From the NCBI GenBank assembly GCA_937919435.1, contig CALFRR010000110.1, positions 1-62,847 on the forward strand: a stretch of DNA of 62,847 nt, given 5' to 3'. Source of the DNA: an uncultured Alphaproteobacteria bacterium (GTDB lineage: Bacteria; Pseudomonadota; Alphaproteobacteria; Rhizobiales; Ancalomicrobiaceae). This document shows, piece by piece, positions 7,136 through 16,888 of the stretch (position 1 is its first letter; each line of letters starts with the position of its first letter). Both the position numbers and the translations under genes were made by a program. Under the pieces are notes generated by a model, which did not search any database, was not told the origin of the DNA, and was given only the letters and a program-made list of their open reading frames with translations.

Positions 7136-10100
7136 ATGAACCGCAACGAGCGAGAAACGGTCGAGACGGAATGGCGTCGCTTCTCGATCGGCGACACGCT
7201 GGTCGCCAGAGGATTCGCGCGCCTGCGCAACCGCTTCGTCTCGCCGCCGGCGGCGATCGCCCTGGCCCTCGCGACGGTGACCGTCGGCCTCCTGCTGCGA
7301 TGGGCGCTCGACGACCCCGAACCGCGATTCGTGATCCTCTATCCGGCGGTGGCCCTGTCCGCCCTGGTCGGCGGCCCGCTCGCCGGATGCGTCGCCACCC
7401 TGGTCGCCGCGCTCGCCTTCGAGTTCCTGTTCATCGCGCCGATCCGGAGCCTCTGGATCGCCGACACCGCCGACCTGCTGTCGGTCGCCAACTTCGTCGC
7501 CACCGGGCTGATGATCAGCCTCGTCTCGGCGGTCGACCAGACCGCGGCCGCGTCGATGCTGCGGATCTCCCGTGAGGCCGAGGACGAGAAGAGCCGGCAC
7601 CGGACCACCATCGACGCCCTCAACGAGGGCGTCGTGGTCTTCGACATCGACGGCACGCCGCTGTCGGCCAACGCCGCGGCCGAGGAAATTCTCGGTCTGG
7701 ACCTCGCCACCCTGCGCCGGCTCTACCCGCGGTTCTCCGACTGGAACCTGATCGGCGAGGACGGTGCCCCCCTCGCCTTCCAGGACTTCAACATCCACCG
7801 CACGTTGCGCGACGGTACCGCCGTCCACGGCGTGGTCGCCGGCGTCCGTCGCGACGAGACGACGATCTGGCTGCTCTACAACATCGCTCCGCTGCGGGAG
7901 ACCGGGTCCGACCGGATGACCGCGGTGGTCATCTCGTTCTCCGACATCACCGAACGCCGCCGCATCGCCAACGAACTGGTCCAGAGCCGGGCCCGCCTCG
8001 CCTCGGTGCTGGAGGCGCTGCACGAGGGCGTGATGGTCTTCGATCCGGCGGGCCGGTGCCTGTCGTGCAACCGCTCGGCGGAGAAGATCCTGCGCCGCTC
8101 GGTCTCGGAACTGGTCGGAGGACCGAGCTTCCTCGCCGTCGGTCGACGGACGATTCGGGGAGACGGCAGCGAATTCCCGATCGAAGACCGGCCGATCCGC
8201 AAGGCGCTGCGCACCGGTGTCGCCGCCCGCGACGTCGTCGCCGGGATCGAGGACGAGAGCGGCCTGTTCTGGATCCTGCTCAACGTCGAGCCGGTGTTCG
8301 AACCGGGAACCGACCGGGTGCGCGCCGCGGTCGCCTCCTTCACCGACATCACCCGTCGCCGTGAGACCGAAGCCGAACTCGCCGAGAACCGTGCGCGGTT
8401 GGAATCGATCTTCGCGGCGGTGCACGAGGGCATCGTGGTCTTCGCCGCCGACGGCACGGTCTCGTCGTGGAACCCCTCGGCGGCGCGCGTGCTGCGCATC
8501 GACGGCGAGGGGAAGGAGGCCTTCGACGCGTTCTTCGAGGAGACCGAATTCCTGAAAGAGGACGGCGGGCCGTGGAGCCGCGCCTCTCTGCCGACGCCGT
8601 TCACCCTGCGGACCGGCCGCCCGGTCCACGGCGCGATCGTCGGCTTCGCCAGGGGCGGAGCGGTCTACTGGATGTTGGCCAACTCCGAACCGATCATCGA
8701 ACCGGGAACCGGCACGCTGCGGTCGGTGGTCGTCTCGTTCAACGACGTGACCGACTGGCTCAGGGCCAAACGCCAGCTCACCGACAGCCACGCGCGCTTC
8801 TCCTCGATCGTCGCCAGCGCGATGGACGCGATCGTCTCGGTCGATTCCGACCAACGCATCGTTCTCTTCAACGACGCCGCGGAACGGATGTTCGGCATCC
8901 CCGCGACCAGGGCACTGGGCCGACCGCTCGACACCTTCATTCCCGACCGCCACCGCGAAGGCCATCGGGCGGGCTTCGCCGCCTTCGCCGCCGAAGCGGC
9001 GACCAGCCGAGTGATGGGACGTGGTCTCAGGCTCGTCGCCAAACGGGCGGACGGATCGGAATTTCCGATCGAGGCATCGATCTCGCGGGTGATGGTCGAC
9101 GGCAAACCGCTCTACACGGTGATCCACCGCGACATCTCCGAACAGATGGCCGCCGACCGGGCCAACGCCCAGCTCGCCGCGATCGTCCGATCGTCGCCCG
9201 ATGCGATCCTGACCATCACGCTCGCCGGACGGATCGAGACCTGGAACGCGGCGGCGACCCGGATGTTCGGCTACACCGCGGATCAGGCGGTCGGCGCACC
9301 GCTCACGTTGTTGTCGCCGCCGGACATTCCCAACAACAGCTGGGAGATCTTCCGCCGCGTGAGCGCCGGAGAGGCGGTCAAGGTCGAGACCCTGCGCCGA
9401 CGCGCCGACGGCACGCTGATGGAGGTGCTCTCCTCGGCCGCGCCGATCCGCGACGCGACGGGGCGGGTGGTCGCCGGGGTCGCCATCCTCAGCGACATCT
9501 CGCAACTCAGGCGCCGCGAGCGTCAGCTCGTCGAACGCGAGGACGGATGGCGCAAGACGCTCGGCGCGGCGGGGCTCGGCGTGTTCTGGATCGAGGCGTC
9601 GAGCGGGCTCGTCCACTGCGACGACCGCAGCCGCACCCTGTTCGCCGCGGAGGCGACCGAACCGGCCGAGACCATCGCGGCACGGCTCCACGAGGAGGAC
9701 CGCGACGTCTTCCTGTCGCTGCGCGACCGGATCGACCCCTCGACCACCCGGCCCTTGACGGTGCGCCGGATCCCGCCGGGGGCCACGGCACCGATCTGGC
9801 TGTCGCTGACCGCGCGGCTGCGGCTCGAGGACGAGCGCGGCGAGGAGATCTGGGGCACCGTCCTCGACGTCACCGAGGCGCGTCGGGCGGAAGAGGCGAC
9901 GCGGCGGTCGGAGGCGGCGCGGCGACTGGAGGCGCTCGGGCGGATGACCGGCGGCATCGCCCACGACTTCAACAATCTGCTGACCATCGTCTCGGGCAAT
10001 CTGCAACTGCTCGAGATGTCGCCGAACGCCGCCAATTCCACGCGCTGGATCTCCGAAGCGCTGAGCGCCTGCGAACGCGGGTCGGCCTTCAACAACCGCC

Positions 10101-11065
10101 TCCTGACCTTCGCCCGACGGCGCCATCTGGTGGCGTCGCTGGCCGATCTCAACGAACTCGTGCGCTCGATGGCCGAACTCCTGCAGCGAACCGTGGGCAG
10201 CGGGATCGACGTCACCACCCGGTTCGCGCCGGATCTCGGCCTCGTCCGGGTCGACGCCTCCGAGATCGAGAACGCCATCCTGAACCTGGTCCTCAACGCG
10301 CGCGACGCCATGCCGAAGGGCGGTCGGATCCTGATCGAGACACGCAACGTGATCCTCGACGAGGCCAACCCGCCACCGGACGACGACGTCCGTCCCGGCC
10401 CCTACGTCCGGCTCGAGGTCAGCGACGACGGGGCCGGCATGGCGCCGGACGTCAAGGCGCGTGCCTTCGAACCGTTCTACACCACCAAGGAGACCGGGCG
10501 CGGCTCCGGCCTCGGGCTGGCGACACTGCACGGCTTCGTCCGCCAGTCGGGCGGCTGGGTGACGCTCTACAGCGAACTCGGCAAGGGCACGGCGATCGGG
10601 ATCTATCTGCCGCGTGCCGACGAAGGCGCCGACGAGCCCCCCCTCCCCGAACCGCGCCGGCCGATCCGCGGCGACGGCCAGACGATCCTGCTCGTCGAAG
10701 ACGATGCGGCGGTCGGACGGGTGACCCGGGAGCGGCTCGAAGCGCTCGGATACCGCACGCTCGCCGCCGCCAATTCGGCCGAGGCGTTGGCCATGTTGGC
10801 CGAGGACCAGACGATCGATCTGGTCTTCACCGACATCGTCATGCCCGGCGGCACCTCGGGGCTGGAACTGGCGCAGCGGATCCGCGCCGCATCGCCGGGA
10901 CGGCGGATCCTCGTCACCTCCGGCTTCGCCGAAGAGTTCTCGGGCGATCCGAGCACCAGCGAGATCGGCTTCCCGTTCCTCCGGAAGCCCTATTCACTCT
11001 ACGAGCTGTCGGCGGCGGTGGCCTGCGCCCTCGCCGGAGGGGGCGACGCGACCACGGCGACCTGA
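7136..11065 (+). CDS. Orphan hybrid histidine kinase with six PAS domains
   Basis: A 1309-residue membrane-anchored hybrid kinase. Residues about 35-130 carry several hydrophobic segments resembling the KdpD-type DUF4118 domain (FVILYPAVALSALVGGPLAG). Six PAS domains follow, beginning near residues 159, 291, 421, 552, 678 and 800; the second and third share closely matching phrases (ALHEGVMVFDPAG, AVHEGIVVFAADG), suggesting tandem duplication. The kinase core has GGIAHDFNNLLTIVSGN near 940, NAILNLVLNARDAMP near 1045 and GRGSGLGLATLHGFV. A C-terminal receiver (ILLVEDDAAVG, acceptor in VFTDIVMPGG) ends the protein. No DNA-binding partner lies beside it. The start ATG at 7136 has a poor ribosome-binding site, so the exact N-terminus is uncertain. 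Confidence 0.93.
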   Translation: MNRNERETVETEWRRFSIGDTLVARGFARLRNRFVSPPAAIALALATVTVGLLLRWALDDPEPRFVILYPAVALSALVGGPLAGCVATLVAALAFEFLFIAPIRSLWIADTADLLSVANFVATGLMISLVSAVDQTAAASMLRISREAEDEKSRHRTTIDALNEGVVVFDIDGTPLSANAAAEEILGLDLATLRRLYPRFSDWNLIGEDGAPLAFQDFNIHRTLRDGTAVHGVVAGVRRDETTIWLLYNIAPLRETGSDRMTAVVISFSDITERRRIANELVQSRARLASVLEALHEGVMVFDPAGRCLSCNRSAEKILRRSVSELVGGPSFLAVGRRTIRGDGSEFPIEDRPIRKALRTGVAARDVVAGIEDESGLFWILLNVEPVFEPGTDRVRAAVASFTDITRRRETEAELAENRARLESIFAAVHEGIVVFAADGTVSSWNPSAARVLRIDGEGKEAFDAFFEETEFLKEDGGPWSRASLPTPFTLRTGRPVHGAIVGFARGGAVYWMLANSEPIIEPGTGTLRSVVVSFNDVTDWLRAKRQLTDSHARFSSIVASAMDAIVSVDSDQRIVLFNDAAERMFGIPATRALGRPLDTFIPDRHREGHRAGFAAFAAEAATSRVMGRGLRLVAKRADGSEFPIEASISRVMVDGKPLYTVIHRDISEQMAADRANAQLAAIVRSSPDAILTITLAGRIETWNAAATRMFGYTADQAVGAPLTLLSPPDIPNNSWEIFRRVSAGEAVKVETLRRRADGTLMEVLSSAAPIRDATGRVVAGVAILSDISQLRRRERQLVEREDGWRKTLGAAGLGVFWIEASSGLVHCDDRSRTLFAAEATEPAETIAARLHEEDRDVFLSLRDRIDPSTTRPLTVRRIPPGATAPIWLSLTARLRLEDERGEEIWGTVLDVTEARRAEEATRRSEAARRLEALGRMTGGIAHDFNNLLTIVSGNLQLLEMSPNAANSTRWISEALSACERGSAFNNRLLTFARRRHLVASLADLNELVRSMAELLQRTVGSGIDVTTRFAPDLGLVRVDASEIENAILNLVLNARDAMPKGGRILIETRNVILDEANPPPDDDVRPGPYVRLEVSDDGAGMAPDVKARAFEPFYTTKETGRGSGLGLATLHGFVRQSGGWVTLYSELGKGTAIGIYLPRADEGADEPPLPEPRRPIRGDGQTILLVEDDAAVGRVTRERLEALGYRTLAAANSAEALAMLAEDQTIDLVFTDIVMPGGTSGLELAQRIRAASPGRRILVTSGFAEEFSGDPSTSEIGFPFLRKPYSLYELSAAVACALAGGGDATTAT

Positions 11066-11107
11066 CCCGCGATCGGATCGGTCTTCCCGAGGCCGGAACC
11101 CCGCCGG

Positions 11108-12286
11108 TCAGCGCTCGTCGCCGTCGCTGCGACCGAGGATGTCGTAGATCTCGTCGTCGCCGGCGACACCGAGCAGGCGGCCCCGGTCGTCGACCAGCAG
11201 GACCGGCAACAGCGTCCTCCGCTTCAACGAGATCACCCGCCGCAGCCGGACCCCGGCCGGAGCGACGATCACCTCCGCTTCGGCCGCCCCCTCGCCGGTC
11301 GGCGTCGACAGCCGCAGCGGCCGGCCGGCCATGGTGCCGGAGACCGGCCGGCCGTCGGCGTCGAGCTCGATCCGTGCCCGCCCCTCCGGCCCGATCCGCA
11401 CGGCGGCACCGTCGCGGGCCAGGGCCGACAGCGGGGTCATCACCGCGGTGCCGCGCAGGACGTTCATCGGATTGGTGTGGCGCACGAACTCCGCCACGTA
11501 GGCATTGGCCGGGCGCAGCAGGATGTCCTCGCAGGCACCGGCCTGGACGATCCGGCCGCCGTCGAGGATGGCGATGGTGTTGCCGAGCTTCATCGCCTCG
11601 TCGAGGTCGTGGGAGACGAAGACGATGGTCTTCTGGATGCGCTTCTGCAGATCGAGCAGATCGTCCTGCAGCTTGTCGCGGATCAGCGGGTCGAGCGAGG
11701 AGAAGGGCTCGTCCATCAACAGGATGTCGGCGTCGGTGGCGAAGGCGCGGGCGAGCCCGACGCGCTGCTGCATGCCGCCGGAGAGTTCGTGGGCATAGGC
11801 GTCGGCCCAGTCGGAGAGGCCGACCATCTCCAGTTTCTCGTCGACGATGCGGGCCCGTTCGCGGGCCGGCACGCCGCGCAGTTCCAGGCCGAAACCGGCG
11901 TTCTGGCGCACCGTGCGCCAGGGAATCAGGCCGAACTGCTGGAAGACCATCGAGACGGTCCGCGACCGGATCGCCCTGAGGGTCGCCTCGTCGCAGGTGG
12001 CGACGTCGACCGACCGGCCCTGATGGGCGACGAAGACCTCGCCGCGGGCGACCGTGTTGAGCCGGTTGACCGCACGGAGGATGGTCGACTTGCCGGAGCC
12101 GGACAGGCCCATCAGAACGCAGATCTCGCCCTTCGGCACGGCGAGGTCGATTCCGGCGGCACCGATCACGCAGCCGGTCTCGGCGAGCACCTGCTCACGG
12201 GTGGCGCCGGCGTCGATGCGCGCCAGAGCCTCGGGGACGCGCGTGCCGAACACGATGTCGACGTTGCGGAATTCGACGGCGTTCAT
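11108..12286 (-). CDS. choV: Choline/glycine betaine ABC transporter ATP-binding protein
   Basis: About 392 residues, ATPase of the ProV/OpuA/ChoV class. It has Walker A GLSGSGKST, the Q-loop MVFQQFGLIPWRTV typical of this family, signature LSGGMQQRVGLARA and Walker B ILLMDEPFSSLDPLIR. A degenerate CBS-like tail follows and ends in DDEIYDILGRSDGDER. The ATG at 12286 (MNAVEFRNVDIVFG) matches the family start; an ATG 12 bp upstream lies directly on the GAGGAG and is less likely. It is the last gene of a leftward binding protein-permease-ATPase operon importing choline or betaine. Confidence 0.92.
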   Translation of the reverse strand: MNAVEFRNVDIVFGTRVPEALARIDAGATREQVLAETGCVIGAAGIDLAVPKGEICVLMGLSGSGKSTILRAVNRLNTVARGEVFVAHQGRSVDVATCDEATLRAIRSRTVSMVFQQFGLIPWRTVRQNAGFGLELRGVPARERARIVDEKLEMVGLSDWADAYAHELSGGMQQRVGLARAFATDADILLMDEPFSSLDPLIRDKLQDDLLDLQKRIQKTIVFVSHDLDEAMKLGNTIAILDGGRIVQAGACEDILLRPANAYVAEFVRHTNPMNVLRGTAVMTPLSALARDGAAVRIGPEGRARIELDADGRPVSGTMAGRPLRLSTPTGEGAAEAEVIVAPAGVRLRRVISLKRRTLLPVLLVDDRGRLLGVAGDDEIYDILGRSDGDER

Positions 12287-12338
12287 TTCGGGGGGCATCT
12301 CCTCGGGTCGCCTTCTGCCGGGCGGCCTTCCGTGGCTC

Positions 12339-13172
12339 TCATTCGGGACGGCGGAACACGCGATCGAGGATGATCGCGAGGATGACGATCGCCGCGCCGG
12401 CCTCGAAACCGGTGGCGACGTTGACCGAGTTCAGCGCCCGGACCACCGGCTTGCCGAGCCCGTCGGCACCGACCAGGGCGGCGATCACCACCATCGACAG
12501 CGACAGCATGATGCACTGCGTGACACCGGCCATGATGGTCGGCAGCGCATGCGGCAGTTCCACCTTGTAGAGCAGCTGCCAACGGCTGGCACCGAAGGCG
12601 AGCGCCGCTTCGTGCAGCGGCGTGGGCACCGAAGAGATGCCGAGATGGGTCAGACGGACCGGCGCCGGCAGGGCGAAGATCACGGTGGAGACCAGCCCGG
12701 GCACCGACCCGAGACCGAACAGCACCAGAGTCGGGATCAGATAGACGAAGGTCGGGATCGTCTGCATCAGATCGAGCACCGGCCGGAGCCAGGCATAGGC
12801 CCACGGCCGATGGGCGGTGAAGACGCCGAGCGGCACGCCGATCAGCACGCAGAGCGCGGTCGAGGTACCGACCAGCGACAGCGTCTCGACCATCGCCTCC
12901 CAATAGCCGAGGTTGGCGACCAGCAGCAGCGAGCAGAACACGAAGGCGGTCAGCCGCCAGGACCGGTGGAGCAGGAAGGTGCCGACGGTGGCGGCGGCGA
13001 TGGCGAGGAGCGGCGGCACCGCCAGCAGCAGAACGGTGAGCCCGTCGATGCAGCTCGCCAGCACCAGCGACACCACGTCGAAGAAACCGCGGGCATGGGT
13101 GGTGGCGAGGTCCATCAGGACCTTCATCCAGTGACCGAGCGGGAGCTTGTGATCGGTGAGCCAATCGTACAT
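12339..13172 (-). CDS. choW: Choline/glycine betaine ABC transporter permease
   Basis: A 277-residue inner-membrane permease of the ProW/ChoW family. It has about six hydrophobic segments and the cytoplasmic coupling loop EAALAFGASRWQLLYKVELP, which matches the EAA motif of binding-protein-dependent permeases. It lies between the binding-protein gene (13360-14310) and the ATPase. The N-terminus MYDWLTDHKLPLGHWMKVLMD is typical of this family. Its role is channelling a quaternary amine across the inner membrane, for osmoprotection or as a carbon and nitrogen source. Confidence 0.93.
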   Translation of the reverse strand: MYDWLTDHKLPLGHWMKVLMDLATTHARGFFDVVSLVLASCIDGLTVLLLAVPPLLAIAAATVGTFLLHRSWRLTAFVFCSLLLVANLGYWEAMVETLSLVGTSTALCVLIGVPLGVFTAHRPWAYAWLRPVLDLMQTIPTFVYLIPTLVLFGLGSVPGLVSTVIFALPAPVRLTHLGISSVPTPLHEAALAFGASRWQLLYKVELPHALPTIMAGVTQCIMLSLSMVVIAALVGADGLGKPVVRALNSVNVATGFEAGAAIVILAIILDRVFRRPE

Positions 13173-13359
13173 CGAGAGCCGCCTGTCCTGCCTTCCGGGG
13201 GACCGCGGCCCCCGCTCCGGGGATGGTGCCCGGATCTTCGAGGACCGTTCTATCCGTTGGGAGGCCCGAGGTCTTCTGCGCGGCGATCACGCTTCGGATG
13301 CATTCTCGGAAGGGTCGGCACCGGCCGGACGTCGGAAAACGACGCCGGCCGGCCCGAAA

Positions 13360-14310
13360 TCACTTGGCGAAGGCCGCCTTCGCGGCATCGAGGCCGGGCC
13401 TGCCGTCGAAGGTGGTGACCCCGTCGAGCCACGGCGCCCAGGTCGCCGGTGCGCTCTTCAGCCACTTCTCGGCCGCCTTCTCCGGCTCCATCCCGTCGTT
13501 GAGAATGTAGCCCATGACGACGTTCTCGGCGTCGAGGGTGAACTTCAGGTTGGCGACGAAGCGCCCGGCGTTGGGGCAGGCCGCCTGCCAGCCGGCCCGG
13601 GCGTTGGTGTAGATGGTGGCGCCGCCGAAGTCCGGTCCGAAGACGTCGTCGCCACCGGTCAGGTACTTCAGTTCGTACTTCGTGTTCATCGGGTGGGGCT
13701 CCCAACCGAGGAACACCACCGCCTCCTTGCGCGCCACCGCACGCTCGACCTGGGCGAGCATGCCCTGTTCGCTCGATTCGACCAGCTTGAAGCTCTTCAG
13801 GCCGAATTTGTCGGCACCGACCATGTCGAGGATCAGCCGGTTGCCGTCGTTGCCCGGCTCGATGCCGTAGATCTTGCCGCCGAGCCGGTCCTTGAACTTC
13901 GCGATGTCGGAGAAATCCTTCAGCCCCTCGTCCCAGAGGAAGCGCGGCACGGCGAGCGTGTACTTGGCGCCGGTCAGGTTGACGCCGACGACCTCGATCG
14001 ACTTGTCGTCGAGGAACGGCTTGCGATCGGCTTCCATGGTCGGCATCCAGTTGCCGAGGAAGACGTCGATGTCCCTGTTCTTCAGCGACGTATAGGTGAC
14101 GGGGACCGACAGGACATGGGTCTTGGTCTGATAGCCGAGCGCGGCGAAGAGCTTGGAGGCGATCGCCGTGGTCGCGGTGATGTCGGTCCAGCCGACGTCG
14201 GCGAATCGCACGGCACGGCACGACGCCGGATCGGCCGCCCGGGCCGGAGCGAAAGCGACCGCTTGCAGCGCGAGCGCCAGAACACAGGTGACGACCTTCG
14301 ACCGGCTCAT
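13360..14310 (-). CDS. choX: Choline/betaine periplasmic substrate-binding protein
   Basis: A 316-residue OpuAC-type binding protein with a signal peptide (MSRSKVVTCVLALALQAVAF, cleaved after ARAA). The mature part shows FADVGWTDITATTAIASKLF, DVFLGNWMPTME and VVFLGWEPHPMN, matching rhizobial ChoX; the aromatic residues in these loops build the box that holds the trimethylammonium group. GAGGAGGTTGG precedes the ATG. First gene of choXWV. No choline-degrading genes are adjacent, and the link to the BMC genes next door is only positional. Confidence 0.93.
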   Translation of the reverse strand: MSRSKVVTCVLALALQAVAFAPARAADPASCRAVRFADVGWTDITATTAIASKLFAALGYQTKTHVLSVPVTYTSLKNRDIDVFLGNWMPTMEADRKPFLDDKSIEVVGVNLTGAKYTLAVPRFLWDEGLKDFSDIAKFKDRLGGKIYGIEPGNDGNRLILDMVGADKFGLKSFKLVESSEQGMLAQVERAVARKEAVVFLGWEPHPMNTKYELKYLTGGDDVFGPDFGGATIYTNARAGWQAACPNAGRFVANLKFTLDAENVVMGYILNDGMEPEKAAEKWLKSAPATWAPWLDGVTTFDGRPGLDAAKAAFAK

Positions 14311-14533
14311 TCCAACCTCCTCGTTTCGGCGGCCAACCGGAGCGCAAGACGCGGGCTTTGTCCAGCCCGGAGCGGCGACGATCTCTCCGTCATCCGTCGA
14401 AGGGCTCCGCGCCCGGGCCCCGGCGGGCGAAATCGCTCGGCTTCGCCTCCGCCGGCCCCTCGAACGCCGATCGGCCGAGAGAGCCCCCTCGGCCGATCGG
14501 TTTCTTCGAATCGCATCGCACCGGTCCGACCGA

Positions 14534-15346
14534 TCAGTGGCGGGTCCGGGTCTTCGGTTTCGCCGCCGGGGCGACCGGCACCTCCGCCGCGTTGGCGCGG
14601 CGATAGGCGGCCGGGGTCATGCCGGTCTCGCGTTGGAAGAGGCGGTAGAAGTTGGTGAGGTTGGGATAGCCGATGTCCTCGGCGATCACCGCCACCGGCA
14701 GATCGGTGGTGGAGAGCATGGTCTTGGCGGCGTCGATCCGGAGATTTGTGACGTACTGCTGATAGCCGACGCCGACCTTCTGGCGGAACCGATGGGCGAG
14801 ATGCGACGGGCTCAGATAGGCGGCGTCGGCGACCTCGGCGAGCGAGATCGACGACGACCGGAAGTTCTGGGCGATGTAGGCGAGCGCGCGGCCGATCGGA
14901 TCGTTGCGGCCGGTCCCGCCGCCGCCGGGCGCTTCGATGCCGGCGGTCGGGAAGGTCGGCGCCGTCGCCTCCTCGGGCCGGGACCGGGCGAGTTCGTCGA
15001 GCAGATCGCGCAACGAGTTGGGCCGGATCGGCTTCAGGAGATAGTCGACCGCGCCGAGCTTCAGCGCCCGCTGGACATAGGCGAAGTCGTCGTAGGCGGA
15101 GAGGAACACGATGCGGGCGGCGGGATGTTCCCGCCGGATCACGCCGGCCGCCTCGAGCCCGTCGACACCCGGCATGCGGATGTCCATCAGCACCACGTCG
15201 GGCGGCACTTCGCGGGCCTTTTCGATCGCATCGGCGCCGTTGACCGCTTCGACGACGGGCGAGAAGCCCATCTCGGAGCGGGCGACGACGTTGACGATGG
15301 TCGATCGGATGATCGGCGTGTCGTCGACGACGAGCAGACTCGGCAC
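14534..15346 (-). CDS. Response regulator with AraC-type DNA-binding output
   Basis: A 270-residue response regulator. Residues 1-120 form the receiver (LLVVDDTPIIRST, acceptor Asp in VVLMDIRMPGVDG, conserved Lys in DYLLKPIRP). Residues about 155-250 form two helix-turn-helix motifs of the AraC/XylS family (SLAEVADAAYLSPSHLAHRF and IAEDIGYPNLTNFYRLFQRE). It starts with GTG behind a perfect AGGAGGTGAT ribosome-binding sequence that overlaps the stop codon of the kinase gene, so the pair is co-translated. It is the natural partner of the PocR-domain kinase and the best candidate activator of the BMC operons. Confidence 0.93.
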   Translation of the reverse strand: MPSLLVVDDTPIIRSTIVNVVARSEMGFSPVVEAVNGADAIEKAREVPPDVVLMDIRMPGVDGLEAAGVIRREHPAARIVFLSAYDDFAYVQRALKLGAVDYLLKPIRPNSLRDLLDELARSRPEEATAPTFPTAGIEAPGGGGTGRNDPIGRALAYIAQNFRSSSISLAEVADAAYLSPSHLAHRFRQKVGVGYQQYVTNLRIDAAKTMLSTTDLPVAVIAEDIGYPNLTNFYRLFQRETGMTPAAYRRANAAEVPVAPAAKPKTRTRH

Positions 15347-15350
15347 GGGA

Positions 15351-16640
15351 TCACCTCCTCACGAGGACCATTCGGTTGAGCGGCCAGGACAGACGGAACA
15401 GCGTGCCCCGCCCGGGGGCGCTCTCGACCTTGACGTCGAAGGCGTTGCCGAACTCGGATTCAAGACGGGTCATCACCGTCTGCAGGCCGAGCGCCGGCCG
15501 GTTGCGCATCGGATCGAACAACGGCCGCCGTGTCCGGTTGAGGGCATCGACCTGATCGCGCGGCATGCCGTCGCCGTCGTCGAAGACCTCGATCATCAGC
15601 CGTCCGCCGCGGGCACGGGCGCTGACCCGAACCGTCGCCCGACGGGTCAGGGCCTCGACCCCGTGGACGATGGCGTTCTCGACCAGCGGCTGGAGGAACA
15701 TGCAGGGCACCGGAACGTCACGGACCTCCGGTTCGATTTCCACCTTGGTGATCAGATGATCGCCGAAGCGCAGATGATGGAGCGACAGACACCGCTCGAT
15801 CATGTCGAACTCTTCGTGCAACGGCACCGTGGTCTCGGTATTGCGCAGTGAATACCTCAGAAGATCGGAAAGCGTATAGGCGATCTCCTCGGTGCGCGGC
15901 GCGTTCTCCTCGAGCGCGGTATAGCCGATCAGAGTCAGCGAGTTGAACAGAAAGTGTGGATTCATCCGTGCCCTGAGGACCTGCAACTGCGCGTCCTTGA
16001 GCGACTGCTCGGCCGCCGCCTTCTCGGCGGAGCGCTCGTAGAGCCGGCGTTGGATCAGATGGGCGATGCCGACCTCGATGATGTGGCTGGCGGTCAGCAT
16101 CAGCATCTCGACGGCGTTGTCGAAGCGCTCCCGCGAGATCGCCGGGGTGGCGCGCGCCGCCGCCTCCACCTCGGTCGCATCGATTCCGAGCGGCGTGACC
16201 CGCCGGATGATCTCGGCGACCGCCGGTTCGCATTCGTCGTCCATCCGGACCTGGCCGCACAGGATGCAGCCGAGATACTGGCCTTCGATGATGATCGGGG
16301 CGGCGGCATCGGTCAGCCCCGACGTGCAGACATAGGTCGCCGGCCGGCCGGAACGCAGTCCCTGCAGACCGCCGGCGGCATCGCAGGCATGGCAACGCCG
16401 CAGTCCCTCCGGACGCGAACGGATCAACCGACAGAGTCCCTGAAAGTTGCTCTCGCGTGTGACGGGAACACCGTTCTGGTCGACGGTGACCGCGGCCACA
16501 CCCATCGCCTTGGCGAAAGTATCCTGAATTGCCTGCAACTTGGCGAGATCGACGACGTCTTCGATCCTCAGTGGCGATACTACGATCGAGCCCTCTCGGT
16601 CATCTCGACTCTCGAGAGCGGATGCACCCGCTATCGTCAC
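15351..16640 (-). CDS. PocR-domain sensor histidine kinase, LytS/YesM-like
   Basis: A 429-residue soluble kinase with no membrane segment. Residues about 25-185 match the PocR ligand-sensing domain, including its cysteine pattern (GLCRLI, RRCHACDAAGG, YVCTSGL, GCILCGQVRMDDECE). Residues about 225-310 carry the His_kinase domain (RMNPHFLFNSLTLIGY, His as phosphoacceptor) and the end carries the HATPase (ENAIVHGVEAL, DDGDGMP). GTG start at 16640 behind GGGGAGGAGACGGCT. In Salmonella the PocR domain belongs to the AraC-type activator of pdu/cob and responds to propanediol; here it is in the kinase, with the AraC output in a separate receiver protein. Confidence 0.93.
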   Translation of the reverse strand: MTIAGASALESRDDREGSIVVSPLRIEDVVDLAKLQAIQDTFAKAMGVAAVTVDQNGVPVTRESNFQGLCRLIRSRPEGLRRCHACDAAGGLQGLRSGRPATYVCTSGLTDAAAPIIIEGQYLGCILCGQVRMDDECEPAVAEIIRRVTPLGIDATEVEAAARATPAISRERFDNAVEMLMLTASHIIEVGIAHLIQRRLYERSAEKAAAEQSLKDAQLQVLRARMNPHFLFNSLTLIGYTALEENAPRTEEIAYTLSDLLRYSLRNTETTVPLHEEFDMIERCLSLHHLRFGDHLITKVEIEPEVRDVPVPCMFLQPLVENAIVHGVEALTRRATVRVSARARGGRLMIEVFDDGDGMPRDQVDALNRTRRPLFDPMRNRPALGLQTVMTRLESEFGNAFDVKVESAPGRGTLFRLSWPLNRMVLVRR

Positions 16641-16888
16641 AGCCGTCTCCTCCCCTGTACGTTTCTCGTTTCTATCGAACGTCTATTTCAGAGCGGCAGG
16701 GCCAGCATATCACATATTTCACGTCACGGCCGATCGGTGATTGCCCCTTGTTTCATCTCTCCCCGGGGAATGCCGGAGCGCCCACGGTCCCGTCCCGATC
16801 CGCGTCGGGAGCGTCGCCGGGCCGTTCACGCGACTGCCGGGCGCCGCTCACGCGGCGTCCGGCAGAGGATCGGTCTCGATCTCGACGA

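Noticed and set aside
5732..10531. A 1599-codon open frame antisense to the PAS kinase
   Set aside because: Its translation is low-complexity (Arg, Gly, Asp, Pro rich) and it mirrors the third-position GC bias of the real gene; no domain is recognisable.
11108..14310. ChoXWV as part of a choline-degrading (CutC-type) compartment
   Set aside because: No CutC/CutD glycyl-radical genes are present; the dehydratase is B12-dependent. Adjacency is probably coincidental.
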